From NCBI GenBank assembly GCA_017303835.1, contig JAFLBI010000001.1, forward strand, positions 2,170,001-2,234,000: a stretch of 64,000 nt of DNA, read 5' to 3'. Position 1 is the first letter of the stretch. Each line of letters starts with the position of its first letter. The position numbers and the translations under genes are program-made. Of the stretch, positions 33,602-43,622 are shown piece after piece. The DNA is from Chitinophagales bacterium (GTDB lineage: Bacteria > Bacteroidota > Bacteroidia > Chitinophagales > Chitinophagaceae). Under the pieces are notes generated by a model. The model saw only the letters and a list, made by a program, of their open reading frames with translations. It was not told the origin of the DNA and made no database searches.

Positions 33602-35020
33602 TTAGCGCAATTTCAATTGTACAACATTTTCAATGTGGTGGGTATGCGGAAACATATCCACCGGCTGCATTCTGGTAACTGCGTATTTTTCATCCAGTAA
33701 AGCCAGGTCTCTGGCTTGTGTGGCTGGGTTACAGCTTACATACACCACTGTGGGTGCGCTGATCTCCAGCAATTTATTGACGAGTTTTTCATGCATACCG
33801 GCTCTTGGCGGGTCAGTAATCAATACATCCGGTTTGCCATGCGTAGCAAAAAATGCGTCATCACAGATATTGATTACATCACCAGCCGTGAAATAAGAGT
33901 GCTGAATGCCGTTGAATGCTGCATTGAGTTTGGCATCTTCTATCGCGTCAGCAATCAATTCCACCCCAACAATCTTGGCAGCGCCCTTGCTGCAGAAAAT
34001 ACCAATACTACCTGTACCGCAATACAAATCGTATAAGACTTCTTTTCCCGTTAGGGCCGCGAACGCTCTGGTAACCTGATAGAGTTTTTCTGCCTGACGG
34101 GTATTGGTTTGGAAGAAAGACTTGGGACTGATTTTAAAACGAAAATCTTCCAGCTGTTCAATGATATAACCCGGGCCATGATAGACTTCCGGTTTCAAAT
34201 CATGAATACTATCGTTATGCTTGCTGTTGATTGTATATAGTAACGTGGTAATCTGTGGAAACAACTGCAGCAAATGATCGAGCAGCTGCTCACGCAATGA
34301 ACGCTGTTCATAGCCCAATACCAGATTCACCATCAGCTCACCAGTAGTCGCAATACGGATGATGATATTACGTAACCAACCTTGGTGCTGGCGGATATCG
34401 TAAAATGGTGCATGATGTTGTTCTGCAAAAGCCACAATCGCTTTACGAATGGCGTTGGTAGGTTCTTCCTGTAGATGACAGGTATCAATCTCTACTACTT
34501 TATCAAAAAAGCCACGCGCATGAAAGCCGGCTACTTTATCGCTCTCGGGGAATGTACCCGATTCCTTCATCTTGCGAAACTCATCAGTAGGGATATAGCG
34601 CTGCGTAGCAAACGTGTATTCAATTTTATTGCGATAGCCTTGCGTTACATCAGCCCCAATAATGGGCGGCATCTCCGGTAAAGCAACTTTACCAATGCGG
34701 GTGAGATTATCCAGCACTTGCTGCTGCTTGTATCCCAACTGTTTGGCATAAGGCAGGTGTTGCCACTGGCAGCCACCACATACACCAAAATGTGTACAGA
34801 AAGGATTGACCCTATCGGGCGAATATTGATGAAAGCGAATGGGGCGCCCCTCTGCCCAATCTTTTTTACTCTTACCCAGTTGAACATCTACAATATCTCC
34901 GGGTACAGTATGTTCCAGAAAAATCACTTTCCCATTAACCCGGGCAAGCGATTTACCCTCGGCAGCATAATCTTCTACCAATACTTTTTCCAGAATAACG
35001 GGCGGTTTCTGCTTTCTCAC
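33602..35020 (-). CDS. rlmD: 23S rRNA (uracil-5-)-methyltransferase, RlmD/RumA family
   Basis: A SAM-dependent m5U methyltransferase for 23S rRNA (U1939 in E. coli), 472 residues from the GTG at 35020. The TRAM domain is at the N-terminus (residues about 5-65), then the Fe-S cluster cysteines CTHFGVCGGCQWQH. The SAM domain has YDLYCGTGSIGIFCS, and the nucleophile is in VYVSCNPATQARDL. A GTG start at 35020 (VRKQKPPVILEKV) matches family N-termini. An ATG at 35074 would add 18 residues that overlap the -7 element. TACTTTTG lies 4 nt before the GTG. Confidence 0.88.
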   Translation of the reverse strand: MRKQKPPVILEKVLVEDYAAEGKSLARVNGKVIFLEHTVPGDIVDVQLGKSKKDWAEGRPIRFHQYSPDRVNPFCTHFGVCGGCQWQHLPYAKQLGYKQQQVLDNLTRIGKVALPEMPPIIGADVTQGYRNKIEYTFATQRYIPTDEFRKMKESGTFPESDKVAGFHARGFFDKVVEIDTCHLQEEPTNAIRKAIVAFAEQHHAPFYDIRQHQGWLRNIIIRIATTGELMVNLVLGYEQRSLREQLLDHLLQLFPQITTLLYTINSKHNDSIHDLKPEVYHGPGYIIEQLEDFRFKISPKSFFQTNTRQAEKLYQVTRAFAALTGKEVLYDLYCGTGSIGIFCSKGAAKIVGVELIADAIEDAKLNAAFNGIQHSYFTAGDVINICDDAFFATHGKPDVLITDPPRAGMHEKLVNKLLEISAPTVVYVSCNPATQARDLALLDEKYAVTRMQPVDMFPHTHHIENVVQLKLR

Positions 35021-35024
35021 GGCG

Positions 35025-35032
35025 CAAAAGTA
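35025..35032 (-). promoter_or_regulatory. -7 element directly at the rlmD GTG
   Basis: TACTTTTG on the minus strand matches TAnnTTTG exactly and is 4 nt from the GTG start codon, as at the SCO gene. It decides for the GTG start and suggests a leaderless transcript. Confidence 0.5.
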
Positions 35033-35103
35033 AGGCTTGCCGAATCGAATCTGCTGTGTATTAACAAAAAGCAAGAAGCCAATCCTGTAATTTTAACGCC
35101 AGA

Positions 35104-36543
35104 ATGATGCGTATGAAAAGATTGGTACTGAGTCTATTGCTTATCTGGGCGGGCATAGCTATGGCCCAAACGCCTGCGGGCAGAAATATCCAGATTACCC
35201 TTAAGCCATTGAAGAACTGTAAAGTGTATTTGGGCAGTTATTACGGTAAAACCAGGGTTCTGGCAGATTCCTGTATATTGAATGCCAATAGTCAGGGTGC
35301 TTTCCGAGGCAAAACCAAACTAACCGGCGGTATCTATTTTGTGGTATCGCCAGATTATGTAATTCAGTTTGAATTACTGATGGACAAAGCCCAGCAGTTC
35401 AGCATTGTGGCTGATACGGCACAGAAAGACAAAGCCATTATCACCGGCTCGCCTGATAATGATCTTTTCCGGAAATACTCACAATTCTCTGCCAATAAGG
35501 GCATGCAGTTGCAAGCCCTGGAACAGCAATTGCAACAAGCACGCACTGCAGCGGATTCATCTCGCTTACAATCACTCATAAATGCGGCTAGTAACGATTT
35601 ACAGGTATATCGCAAGAACATCATGCAGCAGCAACCAAGATCGATGCTGAGTATGTTGTTCAGAGTGATGCAAACGCCTGCTGCGCCTGCTATCCCCATC
35701 GTCAATGGTAAGCCTGATTCGGCTTTTCCATATCGTTATGTAAAAGAACATTTCTGGGACGATGTAATCTTCAACGATGATCGCTTATTGCGTACACCCT
35801 TCTTCGAACCCAAGCTGGATGATTATTTCAAATATTATGTTTCACCTGATCCAGATTCTGTGATTCAGGAAGTACAATACTTGCTCCTGTCCGCACGAGG
35901 CACCAAGGAATTATATCCTTACCTCTTAACCAAGTTCACCAATAAATACATGAACCCTGAGTACATGGGTCAGGATAAAGTATTTGTGTACTTATTTGAA
36001 CAACATTACCTCAAAGGTGATACCACTTATCTGAACGCTGCATCGCGCAAAACCATTTTCGACCGTGGCTATAGCATGATCGCGAATCAGCTGGGTCAAC
36101 CTGCCCCAGTATTGGATTTGACAGATACTACCGGTAAACCGCAGGCTTTGTATGCTATCAAAGCGCCTTTCACTTTTGTGAGCTTTTGGGATCCCCATTG
36201 CGGCCACTGCAAGGAAACCATGCCAAGAGTGGATTCTATTTATCGCGCTAAGTGGAAAAATCTGGGTGTAGCACAATATGCTGTGAATGTGGATGAGAAA
36301 ATTCTTGATGACTGGAAAAAGTTTATTCAGGATAACAAGCTGGAAGGTTGGACGCATGTGTATCAAACCAGAGCAGCAAGACAATTGGAAGAAAAAGCAG
36401 GCCTGCCTAATTTCAGGCAGTTGTATGATGTGAAAGTGACGCCAACTTTTTATTTATTGGACAAAGACAAACGCATCATCGCCAAACAGCTTACCATAGA
36501 ACAGTTTGATGAATTGATCACCGAAAGGTTGAAGAAAAAATAA
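35104..36543 (+). CDS. TlpA-like thiol-disulfide protein with DUF4369/DUF5106 region
   Basis: A 479-residue periplasmic protein. A signal peptide (about residues 1-22, ending AMAQ) precedes a beta-rich N-terminal domain like DUF4369 (to about 115), a helical middle region like DUF5106 and a C-terminal thioredoxin fold from about 325. The active site is FWDPHCGHCKETMP with Cys366 and Cys369, and the cis-Pro is in VTPTFYLLD. This architecture is widespread in Bacteroidota as a periplasmic disulfide reductase. Substrates are unknown. It is a single gene with a strong terminator. Confidence 0.87.
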   Translation: MMRMKRLVLSLLLIWAGIAMAQTPAGRNIQITLKPLKNCKVYLGSYYGKTRVLADSCILNANSQGAFRGKTKLTGGIYFVVSPDYVIQFELLMDKAQQFSIVADTAQKDKAIITGSPDNDLFRKYSQFSANKGMQLQALEQQLQQARTAADSSRLQSLINAASNDLQVYRKNIMQQQPRSMLSMLFRVMQTPAAPAIPIVNGKPDSAFPYRYVKEHFWDDVIFNDDRLLRTPFFEPKLDDYFKYYVSPDPDSVIQEVQYLLLSARGTKELYPYLLTKFTNKYMNPEYMGQDKVFVYLFEQHYLKGDTTYLNAASRKTIFDRGYSMIANQLGQPAPVLDLTDTTGKPQALYAIKAPFTFVSFWDPHCGHCKETMPRVDSIYRAKWKNLGVAQYAVNVDEKILDDWKKFIQDNKLEGWTHVYQTRAARQLEEKAGLPNFRQLYDVKVTPTFYLLDKDKRIIAKQLTIEQFDELITERLKKK

Positions 36544-36563
36544 AGGGGCAAGTGCCCCTTTTT
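36542..36563. terminator. Bidirectional terminator between thioredoxin-like gene and metF
   Basis: AAAGGGGCA/TGCCCCTTTT with a 2-base core loop and a T run, overlapping the stop codon of the upstream gene. The A run lets it serve metF on the minus strand. Confidence 0.8.
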
Positions 36564-36565
36564 AT

Positions 36566-37519
36566 TTAGATGATTTCTTTTACCACATTCCAAATCACTT
36601 TGGGTTTACCCAAAGTATAGTAGTGCAATACAGGTACGCCGAATTTCTTTAATTCGCGGCTCTGATGAATCAGCCATTCTGTACCCACTTTCTCGCATTC
36701 CTCGTCAGTCTTACATTTCATAATAGCGTTGCTGAGCTCTGTAGGAATATCTACATGGAAAATTCGCGGCAAAACGCTTAACTGCTTCTTATTGGTAATT
36801 GGTTTCAAGCCCGGAATGATGGGTACATTGATACCCATATCACGACAAGCTTTTACATAATCAAAGAATTTCTGATTATCGAAGAACATCTGTGTCATGA
36901 TATAATCTGCACCAGCATCAACTTTGTCTTTGAGCCTTTGCAGATCAATCTCCAAATTGGGCGCTTCAAAGTGTTTCTCTGGATAACCGGCAGTACCAAT
37001 ACAGAAATCAGTTTTACCACCGTTGCGGATATCGTCGTCCAAATAAATACCACTATTTAGGTTAACTACTTGTCGCTGCAAATCAATCGCGTAACGGTGT
37101 CCATCCGCTTCTGGCTCAAAAGAAGCTTCGTTCTTGGCTGCATCACCACGCAACACCAATACATTATCAATACCTAAGAAGTTCAGGTCAATCAGCGCAT
37201 CTTCACTTTCGCGCTTATTAAAACCACCGCAAATAAAATGTGGCACCGTATCCACTTGATAGTGGTTCATGATGGCCGCACAAATACCCACCGTACCGGG
37301 ACGCTTGCGCACTTCTACTTTTTCAAAAGTGCCATCAGTCTTCTTTTTAAAAGCCGTTTCACTTCTGTGATAAGTAACATTGATCCAAGATGGTTTAAAC
37401 TCCATCAATGGATCCAGATGATCATATAAACTTTGGATAGTCTTGCCCTTGAGTGGTGGCAATACCTCAAATGAAATCAGGGTGTCTTTGGCCTGTTGGA
37501 TGTGCTCGGTTACTTTCAT
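36566..37519 (-). CDS. metF: Methylenetetrahydrofolate reductase
   Basis: Reduces 5,10-methylene-THF to 5-methyl-THF for methionine synthesis, a flavin TIM-barrel enzyme. The 317 residues include FEVLPPLKGKTIQSL, the VTYHRSE loop, LRGDAAKNEA with the FAD-binding Asp, and DAGADYIMTQMFFDNQKF. The start at 37519 (MKVTEHIQQAKDTL) fits. The in-frame extension to 37591 has no family similarity. It is divergent from lptB with a 101-bp spacer. Confidence 0.93.
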   Translation of the reverse strand: MKVTEHIQQAKDTLISFEVLPPLKGKTIQSLYDHLDPLMEFKPSWINVTYHRSETAFKKKTDGTFEKVEVRKRPGTVGICAAIMNHYQVDTVPHFICGGFNKRESEDALIDLNFLGIDNVLVLRGDAAKNEASFEPEADGHRYAIDLQRQVVNLNSGIYLDDDIRNGGKTDFCIGTAGYPEKHFEAPNLEIDLQRLKDKVDAGADYIMTQMFFDNQKFFDYVKACRDMGINVPIIPGLKPITNKKQLSVLPRIFHVDIPTELSNAIMKCKTDEECEKVGTEWLIHQSRELKKFGVPVLHYYTLGKPKVIWNVVKEII

Positions 37520-37598
37520 GCTGCTAAATTGCTGCAATATACAGTACAAAATCACTGTTAATGATTGTTGTACAGGGATTATCCTGTTCAATTCACCC

Positions 37599-37606
37599 TA
37601 TTTTTG
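37599..37606 (+). promoter_or_regulatory. -7 promoter element of lptB
   Basis: TATTTTTG matches TAnnTTTG, 14 bp before the TTG start codon at 37621. It supports the TTG start and rejects the ATG at 37561. No good -33 element is seen. Confidence 0.55.
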
Positions 37607-37620
37607 CGCAAATCATTCGT

Positions 37621-38412
37621 TTGAACCTGACCATCCATACCAAAGACCTGATTAAGACTTACGGCGGCAGAACCGTGGTAAAACAAGTTTCTGTAAACGT
37701 AAATCAGGGTGAAATTGTGGGTTTGTTAGGGCCTAATGGTGCCGGCAAAACAACTACTTTCTATATGGTGGTTGGCCTGATTAAGCCAGACCAGGGCCAT
37801 GTTTACCTGAATGATCAGGACATTACCAAACTGCCAATGTATAAGCGAGCCCAAATGGGCATTGGTTACTTACCACAGGAAGCCAGCGTGTTTCGTAAGC
37901 TGAGTGTGGAAGACAATATCATGGCGGTATTGGAAATGACCAAACTCACCAAGGGCGAAAGGCAACACAAATTGGAGACCTTATTGGATGAATTTAACCT
38001 GCACCATGTACGCAAAAACAATGGTGATAGCCTGAGTGGTGGCGAACGCAGAAGAACAGAGATTGCACGCGCATTGGCAGTAGACCCAAAATTTATTCTA
38101 CTAGATGAACCCTTTGCTGGTGTGGATCCGATTGCAGTTGAGGATATTCAAACAGTGGTTGCAAAGCTGAAGTACAAAAACATTGGTATTCTAATTACAG
38201 ACCACAACGTAAATGAAACCCTGTCTATCTGCGACCGGGCCTATCTCTTGATTGAAGGAAAAATCTTCCAGCATGGTACTGCTGAAGAGCTTGCCGATAA
38301 TGAGCAAGTACGCAGACTTTATTTGGGTACCAATTTTGAGCTACGCAGAAAAGACTGGATCATTGAAATGGAAAGAGACAATGCTGCCAGACAAAATGCA
38401 GAAAACCAATAA
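37621..38412 (+). CDS. lptB: LPS export ABC transporter ATP-binding protein LptB
   Basis: The ATPase of LptB2FG, which extracts lipopolysaccharide from the inner membrane and drives it to the surface. Walker [11 protein letters not shown]-loop YLPQEASVF, signature [15 protein letters not shown], Walker [14 protein letters not shown] and the switch His in [12 protein letters not shown] are all intact. The [20 protein letters not shown] run is LptB-specific. Starting at the TTG at 37621 it has 263 residues, close to the family. The ATG at 37561 would place the start upstream of the promoter. Confidence 0.95.
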   Translation: MNLTIHTKDLIKTYGGRTVVKQVSVNVNQGEIVGLLGPNGAGKTTTFYMVVGLIKPDQGHVYLNDQDITKLPMYKRAQMGIGYLPQEASVFRKLSVEDNIMAVLEMTKLTKGERQHKLETLLDEFNLHHVRKNNGDSLSGGERRRTEIARALAVDPKFILLDEPFAGVDPIAVEDIQTVVAKLKYKNIGILITDHNVNETLSICDRAYLLIEGKIFQHGTAEELADNEQVRRLYLGTNFELRRKDWIIEMERDNAARQNAENQ

Positions 38413-38468
38413 CTAAACATTCTTCTATTGCTGTTTTTGCCGGGCATTGATTATTTTGCCAACACCGC

Positions 38469-39977
38469 ATGAAGCTGCTCAGCCCCGCCATATCCCGACT
38501 GGCCCGTTTACGCTATGCCAATATTGAGCATTGGGTACATGATCCTGTGCACGCACAGCGCGATGTGCTTCAAGACCTTGTTACCCATGGCCAGTACACA
38601 GAGATTGGTAGAAAGTATGGCATGAACAAGTTGTTCAAAGTGCGCGACTTTAAACAAGCTGTACCGATTCACGAATACAACGACCTGAAGCCCTATATCG
38701 AAAGATTGATGCAGGGGGAGGAAAACCTGCTCTGGAATACGCCAGTTGAATGGTTTGCCAAGAGCAGTGGTACCACAAGCGATAAAAGTAAATTCATCCC
38801 AGTGACGGAAGAGAGTTTACAAGATGGCCATTTCAGTGCATCCAAAGATGTACTAACCATGTATTATCACTTCAATCCGGATAGTGATTTATTAACCGGT
38901 AAAGGATTGGTAATCGGCGGCAGCCATCAAATTAATAAACTGAATGATAGTCAGCATTACGGCGATTTAAGTGCTGTCTTGTTACAAAACACGCCTTTCT
39001 GGGGACAATGGTTGCGTACGCCTGAATTATCCATTGCATTGATGGATGAATGGGAGACTAAAATTGAGCAATTGGCTCAATCAACCATTTACGAAAATGT
39101 AACATCAATTGCAGGTGTACCTACCTGGACACTTGTCTTAATTAGACGCATTCTGGAAATTACCGGAAAGCGCACGCTGAAAGAAGTATGGCCGGGACTG
39201 GAATTATACATTCATGGCGGTGTTTCCTTTACACCGTATAGGGAACAGTTTGCCAAGTTGATTGGTGCAGATATTCATTACCTCGAAATCTATAATGCGA
39301 GCGAAGGTTTCTTTGCGGCACAGGCCAGTCCAGAAGACGATGGTATGCTACTCTTCTTGAATCATGGCATTTTTTATGAGTTCATGCCGCTGGAAGAATA
39401 CGGTAAAGCAAATCCGGAAACCATTGGTTTGAATAAAGTAGAATTGGGCAAACAATACGCATTGGTTATTTCAACCAATGGCGGTCTTTGGCGCTATTTA
39501 GTTGGTGATACTGTTCAGTTTACTTCCTTAAAGCCATACAGAATCAAAGTAAGTGGCAGGATCAAACACTATATCAATGCATTTGGCGAGGAAGTGATTG
39601 CAGATAATGCAGACAATGCGATTGCTGCAGCCTGCGCGCAGACTGGCGCTGTGGTGAATGATTATACCGCTGCACCGGTTTACTTCAGTGATCATGGTAA
39701 TGGTGCACACGAATGGCTGATAGAATTTGAACAGGTACCCGCTGATATGGCCACCTTCACCAAAGCACTGGATGAAGCCCTGAAAGCCGTAAACAGTGAT
39801 TACGAAGCCAAAAGGCATAAAGACATTGCGCTGGGTATGCCCATTGTACAATCCATTCAAAAAGGTAGCTTTAAGGAATGGTTACGCAGCAAGGGTAAGC
39901 TTGGCGGCCAGCATAAAGTTCCAAGACTCAGCAACGACAGAACCTATATTGATGAAATCAAGCAACACCTATCATAA
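38469..39977 (+). CDS. GH3 family acyl-adenylate-forming protein
   Basis: A 502-residue protein of the GH3 family, named after plant auxin-responsive enzymes that conjugate amino acids to acyl acids by adenylation. ATP-binding motif 1 is EWFAKSSGTTSDKSKFIPVTEE; motif 2 is in YNASEGFFAAQ, and RYLVGDTVQFTSLKPYRIKVSGR holds motif 3. Bacterial GH3 proteins are frequent in Bacteroidota and mostly of unknown substrate. It overlaps the DUF3667 gene by 26 bp, suggesting translational coupling. Confidence 0.88.
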   Translation: MKLLSPAISRLARLRYANIEHWVHDPVHAQRDVLQDLVTHGQYTEIGRKYGMNKLFKVRDFKQAVPIHEYNDLKPYIERLMQGEENLLWNTPVEWFAKSSGTTSDKSKFIPVTEESLQDGHFSASKDVLTMYYHFNPDSDLLTGKGLVIGGSHQINKLNDSQHYGDLSAVLLQNTPFWGQWLRTPELSIALMDEWETKIEQLAQSTIYENVTSIAGVPTWTLVLIRRILEITGKRTLKEVWPGLELYIHGGVSFTPYREQFAKLIGADIHYLEIYNASEGFFAAQASPEDDGMLLFLNHGIFYEFMPLEEYGKANPETIGLNKVELGKQYALVISTNGGLWRYLVGDTVQFTSLKPYRIKVSGRIKHYINAFGEEVIADNADNAIAAACAQTGAVVNDYTAAPVYFSDHGNGAHEWLIEFEQVPADMATFTKALDEALKAVNSDYEAKRHKDIALGMPIVQSIQKGSFKEWLRSKGKLGGQHKVPRLSNDRTYIDEIKQHLS

Positions 39978-40815
39978 CCACGAGGTGATCTGCAAAAACT
40001 GTGGCCACACTTTCACAGGTCATTACTGTAATAACTGTGGCGAGAAAGTCTATTCATCACACGATAAATCATTGCTGCATATAGCAGAAGAGTTTCTGCA
40101 CTTTCTCACACACTTCGAAGGAGCTTTTCTTACTACACTAAGAACAATTATTACCACACCCGGTAAGTTCTCTCTTGATTATTGCAACGGTATTCGTAAA
40201 AAGTATTTCAAGCCAGTTTCACTTTTTCTGCTGCTGGTTATTCTATACCTGCTGTTCCCGAAATACCAGGGGTTGAATATGAAACTGAACACCTATGCAA
40301 ATGATGAGTATGAATACACCTGGTTTTCGGTTCCGTTAATTAAAAATAAGATGCAAAAAGAAGCAGTAACTTATCGAACAATCGCAGATCGTTACGATAA
40401 AAAATCACCTGCTGTTTCTAAAATAACTTTGTTTTCCCTCATTCCCTTATCAGCATTGTTTCTAGCTGCTTTGTTCTTTTACAGAAAGAGATTATTATTT
40501 GATCATTTCATCATTGCGATTGAGTTGAGTGCATTCTTTATTGCATTACATTTTTTGATCGTTCCATTTATTGCCTTTGTTGTAACAGCTATACACCAAC
40601 CTTGGGAACGCTTTTTCTGGGATGGTAATTATTGGGTTGAATATCCAGTTTTACTAATGGATACGCTTTACATTACTTTTGCTTTCAGAAGATTCTATGA
40701 CACCAAATGGTTACTGACAATACCATCTGCAATTGTTTTTCTTTATGTGTATGGTGAGTGGATATTTTACTTATATAAGATAATGGTACTCTACTTCACA
40801 CTACAACTGTGCTGA
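39952..40815 (+). CDS. DUF3667 zinc-ribbon membrane protein
   Basis: A 287-residue protein with an N-terminal zinc ribbon (CKNCGHTFTGHYCNNCGEKV, residues about 12-31), then the DUF3667 region with the AEEFLHFLTHFEGAFLTTLRTII and PGKFSLDYCNGIRKKYFKPVSLFLLL segments, and five or so hydrophobic helices. It lies in the inner membrane with the ribbon probably cytoplasmic. Function is unknown. The start at 39952 lies inside the GH3 gene (26-bp overlap). An ATG at 39796 would be entirely within GH3 in another frame and is not credible. Confidence 0.85.
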   Translation: MKSSNTYHNHEVICKNCGHTFTGHYCNNCGEKVYSSHDKSLLHIAEEFLHFLTHFEGAFLTTLRTIITTPGKFSLDYCNGIRKKYFKPVSLFLLLVILYLLFPKYQGLNMKLNTYANDEYEYTWFSVPLIKNKMQKEAVTYRTIADRYDKKSPAVSKITLFSLIPLSALFLAALFFYRKRLLFDHFIIAIELSAFFIALHFLIVPFIAFVVTAIHQPWERFFWDGNYWVEYPVLLMDTLYITFAFRRFYDTKWLLTIPSAIVFLYVYGEWIFYLYKIMVLYFTLQLC

Positions 40816-40857
40816 TGCGTATTATTTGCCTACTTTTACGCTGTTCAAAACCCTTTT

Positions 40858-41613
40858 ATGAAACTACTTGAAGGAAAACTATCCATTGTAACCGGCGCAG
40901 CCAGAGGTATTGGCGCGGCCATAGCGCTTAAGCTGGCAGAACATGGCAGTAATATTGCATTTACCTATGTTAGCGACAGCAGTGCAGAAAAAGCTGCTGC
41001 ACTGGAAGCACAAATTAAAGCCCTTGGTGTAAATGCCAAAGCATACAAAAGCAATGCAGCAGATTTTGCGCAGTGCGAAACCTTTGTCAACGATGTTGTA
41101 AAAGAGTTTGGCACCGTAGATGTGTGCGTGAATAATGCCGGTATCAGCAAAGACAATTTATTGCTGCGCATGAGCAAAGAACAATGGGATGAGGTGATTG
41201 ATGTAAACCTGAGCAGTGTGTTCAATATGACCAAGCAGGTTATTCGCCCTATGATGAAGGCTAAAAAAGGCTCTATCATCAATATGAGTTCCATTATTGG
41301 TATTCGCGGTAATGCGGGCCAGGGTAGTTATGCTGCATCCAAAGCAGGTATTATCGGCTTTACCAAGTCTGTGGCACATGAATTGGGTAGCAGAAATATT
41401 CGTTGTAATGCCATTGCGCCAGGCTTTATTGAAACAGATATGACGCATTACCTCAAAGAAGGTGCTGCAGCTGAAGAATTCCTGAAAAAGATTCCCTTGG
41501 GCAGATTTGGTAAGGCAGAGGAAATTGCAGACACCACTCTTTTCCTGGCCAGCGACATGAGTGCCTATATCACCGGTCAGGTTATCAGCGCCTGCGGCGG
41601 ATTGAATATTTAA
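40858..41613 (+). CDS. fabG: 3-oxoacyl-[acyl-carrier-protein] reductase
   Basis: NADPH-dependent reduction of 3-oxoacyl-ACP in fatty acid elongation. The 251 residues contain VTGAARGIGAAIA, NNAGISKDNLL, the catalytic Ser in NMSSIIG, Tyr/Lys in SYAASKAG and the IAPGFIETDMT loop, the usual FabG signature. It is monocistronic with a perfect terminator. A possible promoter is TACTTTTA, one mismatch to the -7 consensus, about 25 bp upstream. The numbers of FabG paralogues elsewhere are unknown, so a specialised role cannot be excluded. Confidence 0.92.
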   Translation: MKLLEGKLSIVTGAARGIGAAIALKLAEHGSNIAFTYVSDSSAEKAAALEAQIKALGVNAKAYKSNAADFAQCETFVNDVVKEFGTVDVCVNNAGISKDNLLLRMSKEQWDEVIDVNLSSVFNMTKQVIRPMMKAKKGSIINMSSIIGIRGNAGQGSYAASKAGIIGFTKSVAHELGSRNIRCNAIAPGFIETDMTHYLKEGAAAEEFLKKIPLGRFGKAEEIADTTLFLASDMSAYITGQVISACGGLNI

Positions 41614-41637
41614 TTTTTCAAGCGATAGAAATGATAG

Positions 41638-41664
41638 AAGTGTGGCAATGCCACACTTTTTTTT
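41638..41664 (+). terminator. Terminator after fabG
   Basis: A perfect 9-bp stem AAGTGTGGC/GCCACACTT, loop AAT, followed by T6. The T run also supplies the TTTG (41662-41665) that would serve as -33 element for the next gene. Confidence 0.9.
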
Positions 41665-41711
41665 GCTCGTTCTTAAAAAAAGTTAGCTTTATGCAACCCT
41701 AAACACCCGGC

Positions 41712-42014
41712 TTGAAGAAACCCTTAATCGCCATATTATTGCTGCATGTACTGTTCATCCAGCTGCTACCTTTTGAGCAAATCGGCAAAGCGCTCATCAG
41801 TAATCAGTGGACGGAAGAAATACCTTGTGCAGAAGTACATGAATATGGCACGTTCAAGTCAAGCTTATTGTATTCAGATGAGCTGGGTATATTTCTCTCC
41901 GCGAAGAATATCAATGCAACATTAATCAACTGGACGATTGTCGCATTCAAAGAAACCCTGCCACAAAACCATGCTGCCGAAATACTGGTTCCCCCTCCAA
42001 ATGTTTGTTGTTAA
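41712..42014 (+). CDS. Small hypothetical membrane-anchored protein (100 aa)
   Basis: Not recognised as a named family. The TTG start at 41712 gives LKKPLIAILLLHVLFIQLLP, a basic residue pair and a signal anchor. The rest (about 75 residues) is soluble, moderately acidic, and ends in a Pro-rich PPPNVCC. The Pro-rich end and overall layout resemble small periplasmic proteins common in Bacteroidota. TAGCTTTA at 41684-41691 with TTTG 18 bp upstream is a plausible promoter. It precedes the SulP gene by 42 bp and may be part of the same transcript; that is the only hint of function. Confidence 0.55.
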   Translation: MKKPLIAILLLHVLFIQLLPFEQIGKALISNQWTEEIPCAEVHEYGTFKSSLLYSDELGIFLSAKNINATLINWTIVAFKETLPQNHAAEILVPPPNVCC

Positions 42015-42056
42015 ATGTATCCTACAACAAGCTCCTTTTCAAGAACCAGTTAAATC

Positions 42057-43622
42057 ATGAAAAAAAACCATTTGCAGCATCTTGCTGCTGACTTTCCCGC
42101 ATCTATCGTTGTGCTCTTAGTAGCGATACCGCTTTGTCTTGGTATTGCACTGGGTAGTGGAGCACCTTTATTCTCGGGTATCATCGCAGGTATAATTGGT
42201 GGTATCGTTATTGGAATACTGAGTGGATCGCATTTGAGTGTAAGCGGGCCCGCAGCAGGTCTTACTGTTATTGTTGCTGCTGCCATCACAAAACTCCAGG
42301 TATTTGATGCATTTCTTTTGGCCGTAGTGTTAGCCGGCTTGTTTCAGATTGTGTTTGGTTACCTGAAAGCAGGTGTGATTGGTGATTATGTACCAAATGC
42401 AGTTATCAAGGGTATGCTTGCAGCGATTGGTCTGATCTTAATCCTCAAGCAGCTGCCACACTTGGTTGGTTATGACGCAGACTTTGAGGGTGACATGTCA
42501 TTTAAACAAGCCGATAATCAGAATACACTCACAGAAATATTGGCTTCCTTCGAACAGTTTTCGCCAGCAGCAATACTCATTGGTTTATTGAGTTTAAGCA
42601 TACTCACATTATGGGAAACAAAGTTTTTCAAAAAAACCAAATGGTTGCAACTCATCCCTGGTCCACTTGTGGTGGTACTCACGGCCATTGCTTTACACAC
42701 ATGGATTCAGACAAGCTTTCCCGAACTGTCTTTGCAAAAAGAGCATATGGTTAATTTACCTGTTGCTATAGATACCCAACATTTTCTCTCGTTTTTTACT
42801 TTTCCTGATTTCAGCCAAATCATCAATCCTGCTGTTTGGTCAGCAGCACTCACCATTGCACTGGTAGCCAGTCTGGAAACTTTACTTGGCATTGAAGCGG
42901 TTGACAAACTTGACCCACTAAAAAGAATCAGTCCGTCTAACCTGGAATTAAAAGCACAAGGCGTTGGTAATATAGTTTCCGGATTATTGGGTGGCTTGCC
43001 AATGACTTCTGTTGTAGTACGCAGCTCAGCAAATGTTGCTGCAGGAGGAAAAACAAAAATGAGTACCATACTACACGGCATACTGATGTTGTTGTGTGTG
43101 GCCTTCATACCAAAATTATTAAACCTGATACCGCTCAGTGCACTAGCTGCTGTATTGATTTTTACCGGATACAAACTGGCTAAGCTTTCTATATTCAAAG
43201 AATTCTATTCAAAGGGATGGGACCAGTTTGGTCCTTTCTTAATCACGATCCTGGCAATACTTTTTACCGATTTATTAGTTGGTATCTGTATTGGTATTAT
43301 TGCTGGTTTGTTCTTTCTGGTGAGAAGTAATTTCCGCAGCAGCGTGCTGATGGTGAATGACAATAATCACTATCTGGTTAGGCTGAGAAAGGATGTATCT
43401 TTTCTGAACAAGCCTGTTATCAAAAAGCTATTGGAAGAAATTCCAGAAAATGCATTTGTGATTGTAGATGCAACAAGAGCAGATTTTATTGATAAAGATG
43501 TGATTGAAGAAATCAACATTTTTATTCAGCATGCACATTTAAAAAACATCCGTTTCAGCATCAAGAAAAGTCAGCATAAACCAAACCATCTTTTGTTCCT
43601 TTCAAATACCCAAGCATCATGA
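42057..43622 (+). CDS. SulP family anion transporter (probable bicarbonate/sulfate transporter)
   Basis: A 521-residue SLC26/SulP transporter with about 12-14 membrane helices. The consensus [18 protein letters not shown] carries the anion-binding region, and [15 protein letters not shown] and [23 protein letters not shown] are typical. The C-terminal region from about 425 (residues like [19 protein letters not shown]) is a shortened STAS domain. SulP proteins adjacent to carbonic anhydrase usually supply bicarbonate. Here the carbonic anhydrase gene starts in the last 4 bp (ATGA overlap), so the two are translationally coupled. Confidence 0.9.
   Translation: MKKNHLQHLAADFPASIVVLLVAIPLCLGIALGSGAPLFSGIIAGIIGGIVIGILSGSHLSVSGPAAGLTVIVAAAITKLQVFDAFLLAVVLAGLFQIVFGYLKAGVIGDYVPNAVIKGMLAAIGLILILKQLPHLVGYDADFEGDMSFKQADNQNTLTEILASFEQFSPAAILIGLLSLSILTLWETKFFKKTKWLQLIPGPLVVVLTAIALHTWIQTSFPELSLQKEHMVNLPVAIDTQHFLSFFTFPDFSQIINPAVWSAALTIALVASLETLLGIEAVDKLDPLKRISPSNLELKAQGVGNIVSGLLGGLPMTSVVVRSSANVAAGGKTKMSTILHGILMLLCVAFIPKLLNLIPLSALAAVLIFTGYKLAKLSIFKEFYSKGWDQFGPFLITILAILFTDLLVGICIGIIAGLFFLVRSNFRSSVLMVNDNNHYLVRLRKDVSFLNKPVIKKLLEEIPENAFVIVDATRADFIDKDVIEEINIFIQHAHLKNIRFSIKKSQHKPNHLLFLSNTQAS

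Noticed and set aside
37561-37620. ATG start of lptB at 37561
   Set aside because: It lies upstream of the -7 element TATTTTTG. The TTG at 37621 aligns with LptB N-termini.
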